DNA of 64,000 nt from Candidatus Opimibacter skivensis. GTDB lineage: Bacteria > Bacteroidota > Bacteroidia > Chitinophagales > Saprospiraceae. The notes beneath the pieces are model-generated. The model was given only the letters and a program-made list of their open reading frames with translations. It had not been told where the DNA came from and did no database searches. This document shows positions 38,579 through 47,623 of the stretch, piece after piece. Made by a program: the position numbers and the translations under genes. Numbering within the stretch: the stretch's first letter is position 1; each line of letters opens with the position of its first letter. The stretch is from assembly GCA_016722045.1 (NCBI GenBank), contig JADKGY010000033.1:62001-126000 (forward strand), in the 5' to 3' direction.

Positions 38579-38608
38579 TTTTTGAGGGAGTTTTGTTGTT
38601 GTTCGAAA

Positions 38609-39376
38609 TTAATTTTCCAGCTTCTTTTTTTCGACAAGCTCTGTAAAACTCTTAGCTGCATTGGTAAAGTCAGAAGGAATGAGGATCATTGTAGTTGTAT
38701 TGTTGTCAATACCGATTTCAGACAACATCTGCATCCTTCTCAATTCGAGAGCTATCGGACTGCCTTCCATGACCTTTGCACCCTGAGTCAATTTGATAGA
38801 TGCTTCCAGTTCAGCTTCTGCTTTTACGATTCTCGCCCTCTTTTCTCTGATGGCTTCGGCTTCACGAGCCATGGCTCTCTGCATCGCTTCAGGGATTTCG
38901 ACATCTTTCATCTCGACCATTTCAATCTTGATGCCCCATGGTGTTGTAGCGGCGTCAACAATCTTCTGAAGAGTGCCATTGATTTGTTCACGTTCCCTGA
39001 GCACTTCATCCAGTGAATGTTGCCCGATGATATTCCGTAGTGCGGTCACTGAAAACTGATAGACAGCTTTGTTATAATCGGCTACTTTGATGATAGCGTC
39101 TTCCGGACTTGTGATCTTAAACCAAAGGACAGCATTGACTTTGATCGTCACACTGTCTTTTGTGATTGTCTCTTGCTGCTCAAGTGTCACTGTGTTCGTC
39201 CTGATGTCAACGCGTTGTTGCCGTTCAAGAAAAGGAATGAGCCAATATATACCCGGGCCTTTCACCGATTGAAAACGGCCTAATCTGAATACAATGGCCC
39301 GTTGATATTCCTGTGCAATGCGGATTCCGGAAAGAAGTATAAATACCAATCCGGCAATGATGTAAAGAGTTGTCAT
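38609..39376 (-). CDS. Slipin (SPFH/stomatin-like membrane protein)
   Basis: 255 residues: one N-terminal helix (LYIIAGLVFILLSGIRIA), then the SPFH domain (QEYQRAIVFRLGRFQSVKGPG; RTNTVTLEQQETITKDSVTI; ALRNIIGQHSLDEVL) and an Ala/Glu-rich coiled coil about 165-205. Slipins form oligomeric rings that organise membrane microdomains, often with an NfeD-family partner; no NfeD gene is adjacent here. Probably co-transcribed with the PH-like membrane protein. Confidence 0.92.
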   Translation of the reverse strand: MTTLYIIAGLVFILLSGIRIAQEYQRAIVFRLGRFQSVKGPGIYWLIPFLERQQRVDIRTNTVTLEQQETITKDSVTIKVNAVLWFKITSPEDAIIKVADYNKAVYQFSVTALRNIIGQHSLDEVLREREQINGTLQKIVDAATTPWGIKIEMVEMKDVEIPEAMQRAMAREAEAIREKRARIVKAEAELEASIKLTQGAKVMEGSPIALELRRMQMLSEIGIDNNTTTMILIPSDFTNAAKSFTELVEKKKLEN

Positions 39377-39804
39377 GATTTAATCTTTAAGATTTTAGAA
39401 CTGAGATTTGAGATTTGAGATGGTGCTGCTGTAGAACAAGGATGAGAGCAAGTCGAAGTATAGCACAAGGATGAGTGAAGCAGGTCGAAGCATGAGATTT
39501 TAGATTTTGGATTGAAAATTTTGAATTTTAGTTGCATTCAATCAATGAAGTTACAACACAATACACCGTATTAAATTCAAAATATGATATGCGTTCGTCG
39601 AAATGACTTATCCAATGAATCCCTATACTATTGCCTGAAGAGTGAAAAAGACAACATTAAAGATCCCGGAATTTTTAGGAGTAAGGCTATAAAATTTCTT
39701 TTAATTCACTAAGCAAAATATTGTTTTGCTTCAAGGTCTGAACTAATACCGGACTTAATACTCATAATCTGAACCACATAGAAACATAAGGACACATAGA
39801 AAAT
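39377..39804. other. Intergenic region, low-complexity, no gene
   Basis: Begins with a TGAGATT heptamer run (39402-39422) and two related CACAAGGATGAG-type words, then AT-rich sequence. No open frame with domain content. Confidence 0.5.
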
Positions 39805-40323
39805 TCATATAGAAATATTTGTTTTGCAATTATAAAAGCAAACCTCCTTATCCTTTTCCGCCTTTTCTGCCTCTTCCGCCTTTTCTGCTTTTCTGCCTTT
39901 TTCTTCCGATCTTGCCTTTTCAGCCACATTTAGTCCCGATTTTTTCGCCACCCAGTCTGCAAGTTCATTAGTAACTTTTCCTTCAGTGCGAATTGAATTC
40001 AGCACCCAGCTTTTACCGGTCGGATTGTCAAAATTGAAACGAAGGTAAGTGCGCAATGTTTGACCTTCATTGATGAAATGAACCCGAATGCTCGCCTTCT
40101 TGTCACCATCGTAGACTGCAGTATCCATTTTGGTGATGGACTGACCGGTGATCAGTTCGTCAAGATGTTCGAAGCCATGATCAGTGACATATTTTTTAAT
40201 CACCTCTTCAGCTTTCTCCTGATCCAAGAGCACTTTAGGTTCACTTTTGCAGGCGAAAAGAAAGGCGAAGGATAAGGCGAAGGATAAGATATTGACACTA
40301 TGTAAGATGTAAGTCTTGCGCAT
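39805..40323 (-). CDS. Lipoprotein with Glu/Lys-rich tail, uncharacterised
   Basis: 172 residues. Lipobox LFACKS after a hydrophobic leader. The central 100 residues (AEEVIKKYVTDHGFEH ... YDGDKKASIRVHFINEG) form a small alpha/beta domain of unknown family. From about 135 the chain becomes a run of Glu/Ala/Lys repeats (EKAEEAEKAEKDKE) coded by a near-repetitive pyrimidine tract at 39851-39905. The last dozen residues (VCFYNCK) do not fit the tail and may arise from a slipped frame. Confidence 0.6.
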   Translation of the reverse strand: MRKTYILHSVNILSFALSFAFLFACKSEPKVLLDQEKAEEVIKKYVTDHGFEHLDELITGQSITKMDTAVYDGDKKASIRVHFINEGQTLRTYLRFNFDNPTGKSWVLNSIRTEGKVTNELADWVAKKSGLNVAEKARSEEKGRKAEKAEEAEKAEKDKEVCFYNCKTNISI

Positions 40324-40324
40324 T

Positions 40325-41200
40325 TTATTTAAGGAGTTTATAATTTTTATAATTAAAATCCAATCCGAAATATCTGGCGATAATATCTTTGGCTTTTTCT
40401 TTCAATGTCTTTGTGTTACGGGAAATATCAAATTCGAATTTCCAGTTCTTTGAGGCAATCCTCTTTTTCATGACGCCAGGCTGATCAAACAGAAAAGGTT
40501 TCAATTCGCTGACATGGTTTTCATAATCAAAACGATCTGCTTTTATCACTTTTTGTTCTACCCATGCATCATCATGCCAGTATTTGTGAAAATTCTCTTC
40601 CTTCCTCTGCATCGCTCCGGGCTCTCTCACCCAACCGTAATGATAAACATAAGCATCAAGCGGAACAACATTTAATTTTTCATCATTACCTTTTCTGAAT
40701 CCCTGCGCATCCCGGTATGAATAAATAGATCGATTATTACGAATCACCCTGATCTCATGTTTGTACCACCTGGAAGAAGAGCCTACATAATCATACGAAC
40801 CATAGAAGTGCAAATAATTGAATAAAAAACCATCAACACGCATATCCTTTTCATATGCCAACATTTGGGACTTTATTGTTTCCAGATATTTTTCGTGAAT
40901 GACTTCATCTCCCTGGATATAAAATGCCCAATCCGCGTCAGGAGAAATTGCTGCAAATGCTTTGTTTGTTTCCATCGCTAAAACAGCCCCCCCTTCCCGC
41001 AAGCTTTCATCCCATATCGTCTCAATGATCCTGATCTTAGGATTATCGATTTGTTGTATCAGACCCAGCGTATCATCTTTTGATTTTCCGACAGCGACTA
41101 TAACTTCATCGCAAACAGGTAATATGGATAAAATAGCCTCTACGATCGGATAATCATAAATCAAGGCATCTTTGATAAACGTAAAGCCGGAGACTTTCAT
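40325..41200 (-). CDS. Glycosyltransferase family 2-like protein
   Basis: The start is placed at 41200 (MKVSGFTFIKDALIYDYP), the normal beginning for this family; the frame stays open to 41392 only because it translates a heptamer repeat array. 291 residues. GT-A features: VDEVIVAVGKSKDDT near the start and WAFYIQGDEVIHE as the metal-binding acidic motif (DE instead of DxD). A YVYHYGWVREP segment follows. Probably transfers a sugar during cell-surface glycan assembly; cytoplasmic, no membrane helix. One base from the upstream end of the lipoprotein gene. Confidence 0.8.
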   Translation of the reverse strand: MKVSGFTFIKDALIYDYPIVEAILSILPVCDEVIVAVGKSKDDTLGLIQQIDNPKIRIIETIWDESLREGGAVLAMETNKAFAAISPDADWAFYIQGDEVIHEKYLETIKSQMLAYEKDMRVDGFLFNYLHFYGSYDYVGSSSRWYKHEIRVIRNNRSIYSYRDAQGFRKGNDEKLNVVPLDAYVYHYGWVREPGAMQRKEENFHKYWHDDAWVEQKVIKADRFDYENHVSELKPFLFDQPGVMKKRIASKNWKFEFDISRNTKTLKEKAKDIIARYFGLDFNYKNYKLLK

Positions 41201-41217
41201 GGAGAAGCGAAAGATAC

Positions 41218-41262
41218 AAAGAGTAACAAGTAACAAGTAACGAATAACGAATAACGAATAAT
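41218..41262. repeat. Heptamer array (GTAACAA/ATAACGA)
   Basis: About six 7-bp units just upstream of the glycosyltransferase start. It makes a spurious open frame (KHYSLFVIRYLLL) that extends the gene falsely. Confidence 0.8.
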
Positions 41263-41465
41263 GTTTCTGTCCGCAGGGCAAAGGAGGACATGTGCTATAA
41301 TAATAAAATAATATGACTATTCCAATCTCTCCGGGAAATTCTGTTTGTATCAACCTGTTCAGTAAAAAAGAGGGGCCGGGGTGAGTTATCAAGAAGACAA
41401 AAGATTTACAATTCCGTCTTAGGCCCGTTTTGAATACAATAACCTACGAGTACTTTTAGTTTGAT

Positions 41466-41993
41466 CTAGATATACTTATCAATAAACTTATCCCACCCGG
41501 AAATCCTGCCGATGGGCATGACCATGGCCATGATGGAAGCGAACATCATTTTTATACCAGGGCTTGTTGGATTTGAAAATTCCTTCAGGCCTGCTCTTCT
41601 CTCTACATAAAAATATTTGAACATCCAGTTCTTCTCTTTGTCATCCTGCAGACCGGCGATGACGGACATCATCTTCGCCATGTCGGCGGCAGGTCTCATT
41701 TCAGTGATGACGATCACATCTTCCTTTGTCTCATTGACAAGGGAGTGAACCACATTTTTGGGGCAGGAAAATGTTTCGCCGGGGTTTCTTGTAAACTTTT
41801 CATTCCCTACCACAAACGTAGGCGTACCCTGCTTCACTGTCCAATGTTCATCAAAATGTTTGTGATAATGCGGTGGAGCGGATTTTCCGGCACGCAGACA
41901 ACCTTCCAGGCGGAAGACACTTTCATCAAAATAAATCGGATGGAAATAATTCCCACCAAACCATGGGATTTCCCGGAGAATATTGACTTTCAT
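41466..41993 (-). CDS. Cupin-domain protein
   Basis: The start is placed at 41993 (MKVNILREIPWFGGNYFHP); the longer frame adds a leader of no merit. 175 residues. Cupin motif 1 is PPHYHKHFDEHWTVKQG (His, His, Glu metal ligands), and motif 2 follows as PGETFSCPKNVVHSLVN. C-terminal 60 residues are helical with a hydrophobic SIMAMVMPIG segment. Metal-binding beta-barrel; enzyme or binding role unknown. Confidence 0.8.
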   Translation of the reverse strand: MKVNILREIPWFGGNYFHPIYFDESVFRLEGCLRAGKSAPPHYHKHFDEHWTVKQGTPTFVVGNEKFTRNPGETFSCPKNVVHSLVNETKEDVIVITEMRPAADMAKMMSVIAGLQDDKEKNWMFKYFYVERRAGLKEFSNPTSPGIKMMFASIMAMVMPIGRISGWDKFIDKYI

Positions 41994-42169
41994 TTCTATT
42001 ATTTTTTCTATTTTATATACACAACGAGAATCGTTATTAATATTTAATAATGGCTCACACAAGATAATTTGTTTGGAAACGAAATAAAATGACAGCTACA
42101 TGTTAAGTGTTAATAATTTCCAAATCAGTAGGCGTGGTCATTTTTCACTGACTTATGTAGTCGTGAAGG

Positions 42170-43048
42170 TTATGATTGACCTTTCTGGTAAGATGCATTG
42201 AAGATTGAAATCATATACCGGGCACATTCGATCGTTTGATTAGCACGCATGAGCGAGGGACTGATTCGATAAGACTTCAACCCCGGAATGGTCCTGACAT
42301 CCCTTCTGATCTCAAGTGCCTGATGAACAATCGGATGATACTGAACCGGAAGATGCTGCAAACAATAATTGCCTGCATCAGATTTTGAAAAGATCTTGCC
42401 GGTATGAAGAGTACAAAGTTGTCTCGCGATACCCAATATAACCCATTCAGTAAAACGGGGAAATGCAACCAATAAAATTTTTCTATTTCCAAATGAAGAA
42501 TGTCGCGCTATCCATTTGCTCCAATAGGAATTTATATTTAAATATAAGAATTTATTCAGATTGCTTTTCGTGATATTTATCTTCAATTTCTCATTTGGTT
42601 TTCCAAAGACTGTAATTGCATTTTCTCTCAGTTCCCATAAATAAATCGGGGCCATATCAAATGTTTCGTACTTCATACGTCCCTGGTGAAATGAAAGCAC
42701 TTTAGAATATTCAGGAGTATCAGATTCAATTGACTCAGAGGTGATATAATGGCCGCTAAGTTCCGGGTACGGAAAATGTTTTGCTATCGCTCCGTGGATT
42801 TTTTTGAGCTTTGTAACGATATCTCCCGTTGGCAAGTCCCTACACACCACAACGAAATCGATATCGCTTTTTTGCGGATGGAAATCATGGAGTGAAAGAG
42901 AGCCTGTAACATAAATGTCCTGAACAAAATCACTCTCCATTTCAAGAATCTTAGTCGAAAAGGTTGAAAGAATTTCGTTTGCCGGATGCGGTATCAAGGA
43001 TTGAAGCGGATTGTTTGGGAACAAAAATAATATAATGTGCATTCTCAC
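42170..43048 (-). CDS. Nucleotidyltransferase-domain protein (aminoglycoside adenylyltransferase-like, DUF4111-type)
   Basis: 292 residues. The polymerase-beta-type active site is YVTGSLSLHDFHPQKSDIDF (Gly-Ser ... Asp-x-Asp). The C-terminal helical half with ISPSLMRANQTIECARYM resembles the DUF4111 domain of AadA-type enzymes. It could modify a small molecule such as an aminoglycoside, but many homologues have no resistance activity. The start is uncertain; the ATG at 43048 gives a hydrophobic leader (MRMHIILFLFP) unusual for this family. Confidence 0.7.
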   Translation of the reverse strand: MRMHIILFLFPNNPLQSLIPHPANEILSTFSTKILEMESDFVQDIYVTGSLSLHDFHPQKSDIDFVVVCRDLPTGDIVTKLKKIHGAIAKHFPYPELSGHYITSESIESDTPEYSKVLSFHQGRMKYETFDMAPIYLWELRENAITVFGKPNEKLKINITKSNLNKFLYLNINSYWSKWIARHSSFGNRKILLVAFPRFTEWVILGIARQLCTLHTGKIFSKSDAGNYCLQHLPVQYHPIVHQALEIRRDVRTIPGLKSYRISPSLMRANQTIECARYMISIFNASYQKGQS

Positions 43049-43192
43049 CTCCTTGAGATATTATGACCTATCGAACAATCACAAGTTTTTTTGATGCAAC
43101 AGCTCGACCATTTAAAGACAGTTGATAATTAAAGACACCTCGGCCGATTGGACGTTGACTCTATTTCACCCCTTTCACTTATAAATAAGAAT

Positions 43193-43720
43193 TCAATGTT
43201 TTCTTTTTATCCTGATTATGGATTTCAACAAGTCTTCCATCCCTTCTTTCGAACATTCACTATTGGCAGACAAATAATACTTAGGATCTGTGTCATCTGA
43301 TCTCAAATAGAGATATCCAATATAAGGCAACGCATCAATGAAATGCGTTTCTCCATAATAGAACACGCCAATGATATCACCTTGATCACAGATCTCCATT
43401 CGTTCACTTATGGCATTATTGTCCGGAAGTTCTATTTTTTCAGGAAAAGGCAGAGTCACATATTGATCCGGATCAATGTCTTTAATAACGTGATCGATGA
43501 ATATTCCTTTGGATAATGAAGCAGATGGCTCGCTCCTACTGAAAAAATAAGTCTCAGAATAATATGCTTCAGGAAAACAAAACTCATAGTTTATTCTCTC
43601 ATAGCAGATCCAATGATCAGGAGTAACAAATTCATGACAAGGATTCACACTTTGCTTTGACACCTCGTTGTTACAATTGGATAGACTTAATCCCAGAATA
43701 ATAATAGACAGGATACGCAT
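43193..43720 (-). CDS. Uncharacterised lipoprotein
   Basis: 175 residues. Short lipoprotein signal MRILSIIILGLSLSNC. Four further Cys residues (HEFVTPDHWIC, NYEFCFPEAYY, EICDQGD, NSEC) could form disulfides in the periplasm. No family recognised. Confidence 0.6.
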   Translation of the reverse strand: MRILSIIILGLSLSNCNNEVSKQSVNPCHEFVTPDHWICYERINYEFCFPEAYYSETYFFSRSEPSASLSKGIFIDHVIKDIDPDQYVTLPFPEKIELPDNNAISERMEICDQGDIIGVFYYGETHFIDALPYIGYLYLRSDDTDPKYYLSANSECSKEGMEDLLKSIIRIKRKH

Positions 43721-43834
43721 TGGGTCATCGCTTTAGAATTTAACGCTGAAGAGAGAATATAATTGTTTTTTAATCACAGGTTATCTCCAAGTCAAAATCT
43801 ATTGCAGCCGTTTAATGCATTTTTTTTGTTGTCT

Positions 43835-43963
43835 CAGCAAATTTCTGATTTGCGTATCAAAGCTTTCATTTCGCAAATCAGAAATTTGCTGACGCCACAG
43901 CGTAGGCTCAGCCTACGCTGAACAATTCAAGGATGGAAAGATGCAAGCATGCTTGCATCTTTC
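43835..43963. repeat. Cluster of three perfect hairpins
   Basis: In 130 bp: a 20-bp inverted repeat (43835-43854 / 43872-43891), a 10-bp stem CAGCGTAGGC/GCCTACGCTG (43898-43920), and a 28-bp perfect palindrome (43936-43963, half-site GAAAGATGCAAGCA). It follows the minus-strand lipoprotein start region and precedes the hydrolase stop at 43992; the last palindrome may end hydrolase transcripts. Confidence 0.75.
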
Positions 43964-43991
43964 AATTTTCAAGAGTCTCGCAATATTTTTC

Positions 43992-44846
43992 TTAATTAAA
44001 CCTACCCAATTCTTCAATCTTTCGATATGGCTTCATAAAAAACTCACCGATCACTCTATTAAATTCATCGTGATACACGATCGGTGTGGAATGGCCGGAA
44101 TTTGGTAAAATCCACAGGTATGACTTTGGAATGGACTGTGCGATCAACATCGTATGCTGCGGAAGGATGACATCATGATCACCGCCGATCACAAGGGTCG
44201 GACATTTTATTTGTGCCAATTGTTTTGTGGTAATATGTGGTTCAAAAACACAAAGCTTTATTAATTTGATCTGATGTTTTAGTTCAGGTGTCTGAGGCTG
44301 CTTCATCAATGATTGACAATATTCTGCAGTCGAACTTACAACCCACGGATCCACAGCGGTAGAATCCGGCCACAAATTGGCGCCGGTGATCGCAAGTTTC
44401 TTTACTTTATCCGGATGACGCATCGCCAGCAACAAACCCTCTATGCCACCATCACTCCATCCTATGACATATGCAGAATCGATGCTTAGATATTCAAGCA
44501 ATCCATTGAGATCATCCGCCATCATTTCATAACTGATGGAATCTGTCGGATCCGCTGACTTACCCTGATCCCGGCTGTCAGCCACTATGACATGATAATG
44601 CTGAGCGAAATATGGGATCTGATACAGCATGTTGGAAATGTCACCCCCATTACCATGAATCATCAATACGGGTTCACCTTTGCCATAGGCTTCGTAGTAC
44701 ATCTTAAATCCACGCATGCTGACATACTTTCCCACAAGATCGCTATGACCGATTTTAGATGTGTCTACACCGGACGTTTGTGCACAGACCGGCATCAGAA
44801 AAGAAATTAGGAATAGTAGCGTCAACAAAATTGAATGGCATTTCAT
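43992..44846 (-). CDS. Secreted alpha/beta hydrolase
   Basis: 284 residues with a signal peptide (LLTLLFLISFLMPVCAQ). Oxyanion loop HGNGGD, nucleophile elbow GWSDGG (Ser131), acid GGDHDVIL and catalytic His in NSGHSTPI. Typical of periplasmic esterase/lactonase-like hydrolases. Substrate unknown. The heptamer array starts directly upstream (44857), so the promoter must lie in or beyond repeats. Confidence 0.87.
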   Translation of the reverse strand: MKCHSILLTLLFLISFLMPVCAQTSGVDTSKIGHSDLVGKYVSMRGFKMYYEAYGKGEPVLMIHGNGGDISNMLYQIPYFAQHYHVIVADSRDQGKSADPTDSISYEMMADDLNGLLEYLSIDSAYVIGWSDGGIEGLLLAMRHPDKVKKLAITGANLWPDSTAVDPWVVSSTAEYCQSLMKQPQTPELKHQIKLIKLCVFEPHITTKQLAQIKCPTLVIGGDHDVILPQHTMLIAQSIPKSYLWILPNSGHSTPIVYHDEFNRVIGEFFMKPYRKIEELGRFN

Positions 44847-44856
44847 AAATCCGGTT

Positions 44857-44916
44857 TAACAAGTAACGATTAACGAATAACGAATAACGAGTAACGAGTA
44901 ACGAGTAATTAGTAAT
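44857..44916. repeat. Heptamer array (TAACGAR)
   Basis: About eight 7-bp units TAACGAA/TAACGAG lie just upstream of the secreted hydrolase start. Confidence 0.8.
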
Positions 44917-45040
44917 AAGTCACAAGTCAGGAGTAAATTTAGAATATAAATACGAATAATGAATAAGGATTTAAATTTTTAGTACCATACATGGAAGTGA
45001 GATAACCAACATTTTAAATCTTAACTGAATTGTTAAAAGC

Positions 45041-45070
45041 TAAAGTATTGACAGGGCTTGCCCCTGTCTG
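45041..45070. repeat. Dispersed hairpin repeat, identical copy
   Basis: The same 30 bases as at 15511-15540, in the same orientation. Confidence 0.85.
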
Positions 45071-45104
45071 CGTAAAACAAGTAAGTGAATTGTTAATAGT
45101 GAAG

Positions 45105-45405
45105 TAGCTCCATCGGAGCGACATATCTGTAGGACAAAAGAAATTTACATTTTTTGAGCTCCAGAGAAGCGGAATATTTGCAAGCGAAGTCAATCCGCAT
45201 TTCCGGCTCCACCTTTATAGCTCCATCGGAGCGACATATCTGTAGGACAAAAGAAATTTACATTTTTTGAGCTCCAGAGGAGCGGAATATTTTCAAGCGA
45301 AGTCAATCCGTATTTCCGGCTCCACCTTTATAGCTCCATCGGAGCGACATATCTGTAGGCTAAATGAAATACAAATTTTTGAGCTCCATCGGAGCGACAT
45401 ATTTG
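45105..45405. repeat. 113-bp tandem repeat, two full units plus part-copies
   Basis: Units start at 45105, 45218 and 45331, so the period is exactly 113 bp. Units 1 and 2 differ at only a few positions; unit 3 diverges after about 30 bp and closes with another GAGCTCCATCGGAGCGACATA word. Each unit holds two small GCTCC-ATC-GGAGC-type hairpins. Related single copies lie at 63744-63776 and 63794-63822. Confidence 0.9.
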
Positions 45406-45476
45406 CGTACGTGATCATTGTGCATTCCCAGTATTAAGCTAAAGGAATCCGATAGTGCTAAGTATCCCCTTGAATA

Positions 45477-46379
45477 TTAATAATTCATGAAAGAATTTAT
45501 TTCCTTAAAATAAACCTCTTCATTGTCAAGCCATCCATAATGTCCGCAATGATCCATGAGGACAAATCTTGAATTCTTCAAAACCTTATGTGCTCGTTCG
45601 CCAGTGTCTGCATCGATGATATCCTGCTTTCCCTGGATAATCAAGACGGGCCTGTCAAATGACTTTAATTTTTCTGTGCAATCATAATTTATCCGTTGCA
45701 GATCTGTCCAGATCAATCCATTGATGTCCCCATTTCCCTGTGTGAGCCTAAGGGCAAGAACAGGAATATATTTTCTATCCTGAAGATATGCCGGCGCCAA
45801 AGCCCTTCCCCTGCCAAGACGCGCAGCAAATGTGGTATCTCCTGTATTTAATTTATCATTCCAGTATTTTAACGAATCTTTTTCTTCACTACTCAATTTA
45901 GAAGAGATCGCATCATTGACATACGATAACAACCCCAGATCAATCCCTCCTGATGAGGATAAAATCATCTTGTCGATACGTTCCGGATATTTGGTCGCAT
46001 AATAGGACGCCACCATTCCACCAAACGAATGTCCGAGAATGGACCATCTGTCCAACTTAAAAAACTTACGCAGGCTCTCCACATCTTCTATCATCAGATC
46101 CATCGTTATGGTCGTTGAATCTAATATGGGCAATATAGATTTACCCGTTCCACGTTGATCATAAATGATCGTCTTATAGTGCTCAGAAAGTTTACGTGCT
46201 AGATTTTCGAAGCCATTACTATTCATTCCCGGTCCGCCATTGATGATCAATAATGGCTGTCCTGATCCGAATGTCCTGTAGTAGATGGGTGCAATATCAA
46301 CACTCTTTACAATTCCTTCAGTCTGAGCGGCACAAACAGAAACTACAAATAGACAAATGATAAATGTGAATATTTTCAT
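45477..46379 (-). CDS. Secreted alpha/beta hydrolase, proline-iminopeptidase-like
   Basis: The start is placed at 46379 (MKIFTFIICLFVVSVCAAQ, a signal peptide). 300 residues. Oxyanion NGGPG (the HGGPG-like motif of prolyl aminopeptidases), DQRGTGKS, nucleophile GHSFGG (Ser118), acid in IIQGKQDIID and His in HCGHYGW. Family members cleave N-terminal proline or act as esterases. Not an operon with the hydrolase at 44 kb; a repeat-filled gap separates them. Confidence 0.85.
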   Translation of the reverse strand: MKIFTFIICLFVVSVCAAQTEGIVKSVDIAPIYYRTFGSGQPLLIINGGPGMNSNGFENLARKLSEHYKTIIYDQRGTGKSILPILDSTTITMDLMIEDVESLRKFFKLDRWSILGHSFGGMVASYYATKYPERIDKMILSSSGGIDLGLLSYVNDAISSKLSSEEKDSLKYWNDKLNTGDTTFAARLGRGRALAPAYLQDRKYIPVLALRLTQGNGDINGLIWTDLQRINYDCTEKLKSFDRPVLIIQGKQDIIDADTGERAHKVLKNSRFVLMDHCGHYGWLDNEEVYFKEINSFMNY

Positions 46380-46520
46380 AACTGTGATGACTATACTTTT
46401 TGCGTAATTAGATTCATTCAAAAAATAATAGTACAACGTATATAGGTATGATCAGCGATAAGATCGCCTAAGACCTTAAAAGAATATACAGAAAGCCATT
46501 TCAGACATGATAGAATGGCC

Positions 46521-46901
46521 TTATTCTTCTTCACTACTCCATTGATCGGGATCATCGACAGGATTAGGCAATCGCCCTTCCAGCCATTTTGCAAGCGTTT
46601 CAGGAGTAAAGTCTTTATCCCTGGTCTCAATCACCCATGATAAGAATTCATCAGGGCCCCCATTCAGATACGGCGGTGGTGATACAGGATAAAAAACAGC
46701 CGGTAATCTTTCTGTCAATGACAAATTGTTGATGACACTTCCAAGCTCTTGCACAACCTGCCATGCTAAATCATGATGAATGTCAATATGAAATTGGACA
46801 GACCACATTCCATCCGCATCAGTGTCCGAATGAACCGATCCTTCAATAGCCGGGATCTTCGAAAGGAAATCTGTCAACGTATTTATTTTATTCGAAGCCA
46901 T
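46521..46901 (-). CDS. Conserved-looking cytoplasmic protein, unknown function
   Basis: 126 residues, no signal or membrane segment. A beta-strand WSVQFHIDIHHDLAWQVVQELG, a Pro-rich FYPVSPPPYLNGGP segment and an acidic C-terminus (DDPDQWSSEEE). No family recognised. Isolated gene. Confidence 0.6.
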   Translation of the reverse strand: MASNKINTLTDFLSKIPAIEGSVHSDTDADGMWSVQFHIDIHHDLAWQVVQELGSVINNLSLTERLPAVFYPVSPPPYLNGGPDEFLSWVIETRDKDFTPETLAKWLEGRLPNPVDDPDQWSSEEE

Positions 46902-46982
46902 ATTTGATTAAATCGCTATCCGACCATAAGAATGCACAATATTCAAAATAATAAAGACAATCCATGTTAAATAAAATAAAAA

Positions 46983-47018
46983 ACCTGTACGTCTAGGTTG
47001 GCCCCTAACAGTACAGGT
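46983..47018 (-). terminator. Rho-independent terminator of the DUF4142 gene
   Basis: Stem ACCTGTAC (46983-46990) / GTACAGGT (47011-47018) with a small inner stem. On the minus strand it is followed by a T-rich tract (TTTTTTATTTTATT). It sits 24 bp after the stop codon of the gene at 47042. Confidence 0.8.
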
Positions 47019-47041
47019 AATTGATAGTGATATGTTTAGGA

Positions 47042-47623
47042 TTATTTTAGTCGTTGCTGTGCGGCCATGGCCTGATCAAGATGAGTATGTAACCCGGGCA
47101 ACATCGATTGTGCCCAGCTCTTAATTTCCACATCAGTGCAGCTGGAAGAAGCCTTTTCATACAGATCGATGGCATCAGTATGCCCGTTGACCACTAAAGC
47201 CGTATAGGCTTTGTCAAAATCGATACCTGTTTTTTCATTCAGCTTATTGTAAGCTTGTTTGGAATCCTCAGTTGGCACAGTAGGAATATTAATATATTTT
47301 CTATTCGCCATCGCTGTAAGATCAGTCATAGCTTTACTGTGATCATTTTCCATCATTTTTCCCAATGCTTTGACATCATTCGTCATGCCGCGTTGCTGTG
47401 CAAGCTGCCCCATCCTGATGTCCTGATCATTCATTTCAGCTGCCTTTACCATGAACAATGCATCTTTTTCATCTTTCGGATTGTCCATCTTTGCATTATT
47501 TATATCCTCGGCTAATTTCTCAGCATCAACAGGCTTGGTGCTGTTTTGACAGGAAATAACAGTGATTAGTAACCCGCAAATGATAAGGAATACGGTGGTT
47601 TTGATATGTCTCAAGGTCGTCAT
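47042..47623 (-). CDS. DUF4142 lipoprotein
   Basis: 193 residues. Lipobox VISCQN. The DUF4142 four-helix bundle: DALFMVKAAEMNDQDIRMGQLA, VKALGKMMENDHSKAMTDL, DKAYTALVVNGHTDAIDLYEK and SWAQSMLPGLHTHLDQA, with the conserved His residues of the ferritin-like family. Secreted to the envelope. Often induced by stress; role unknown. Has a clear terminator. Confidence 0.9.
   Translation of the reverse strand: MTTLRHIKTTVFLIICGLLITVISCQNSTKPVDAEKLAEDINNAKMDNPKDEKDALFMVKAAEMNDQDIRMGQLAQQRGMTNDVKALGKMMENDHSKAMTDLTAMANRKYINIPTVPTEDSKQAYNKLNEKTGIDFDKAYTALVVNGHTDAIDLYEKASSSCTDVEIKSWAQSMLPGLHTHLDQAMAAQQRLK

Larger units (their letters stand above)
44847..45476. other. 630-bp intergenic region made almost entirely of repeats
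   Basis: From left to right: a heptamer array (44857-44916), the hairpin repeat 45041-45070, and a 113-bp tandem repeat with part-copies (45105-45405). No gene seen. Confidence 0.75.

Noticed and set aside
41201..41392. N-terminal extension of the glycosyltransferase
   Set aside because: It only translates a heptamer array (YSLFVIR-like peptide); the family start is at 41200.
45105..45405. CRISPR array
   Set aside because: Units are 113 bp with almost identical sequence throughout; there are no unique spacers and no cas genes.
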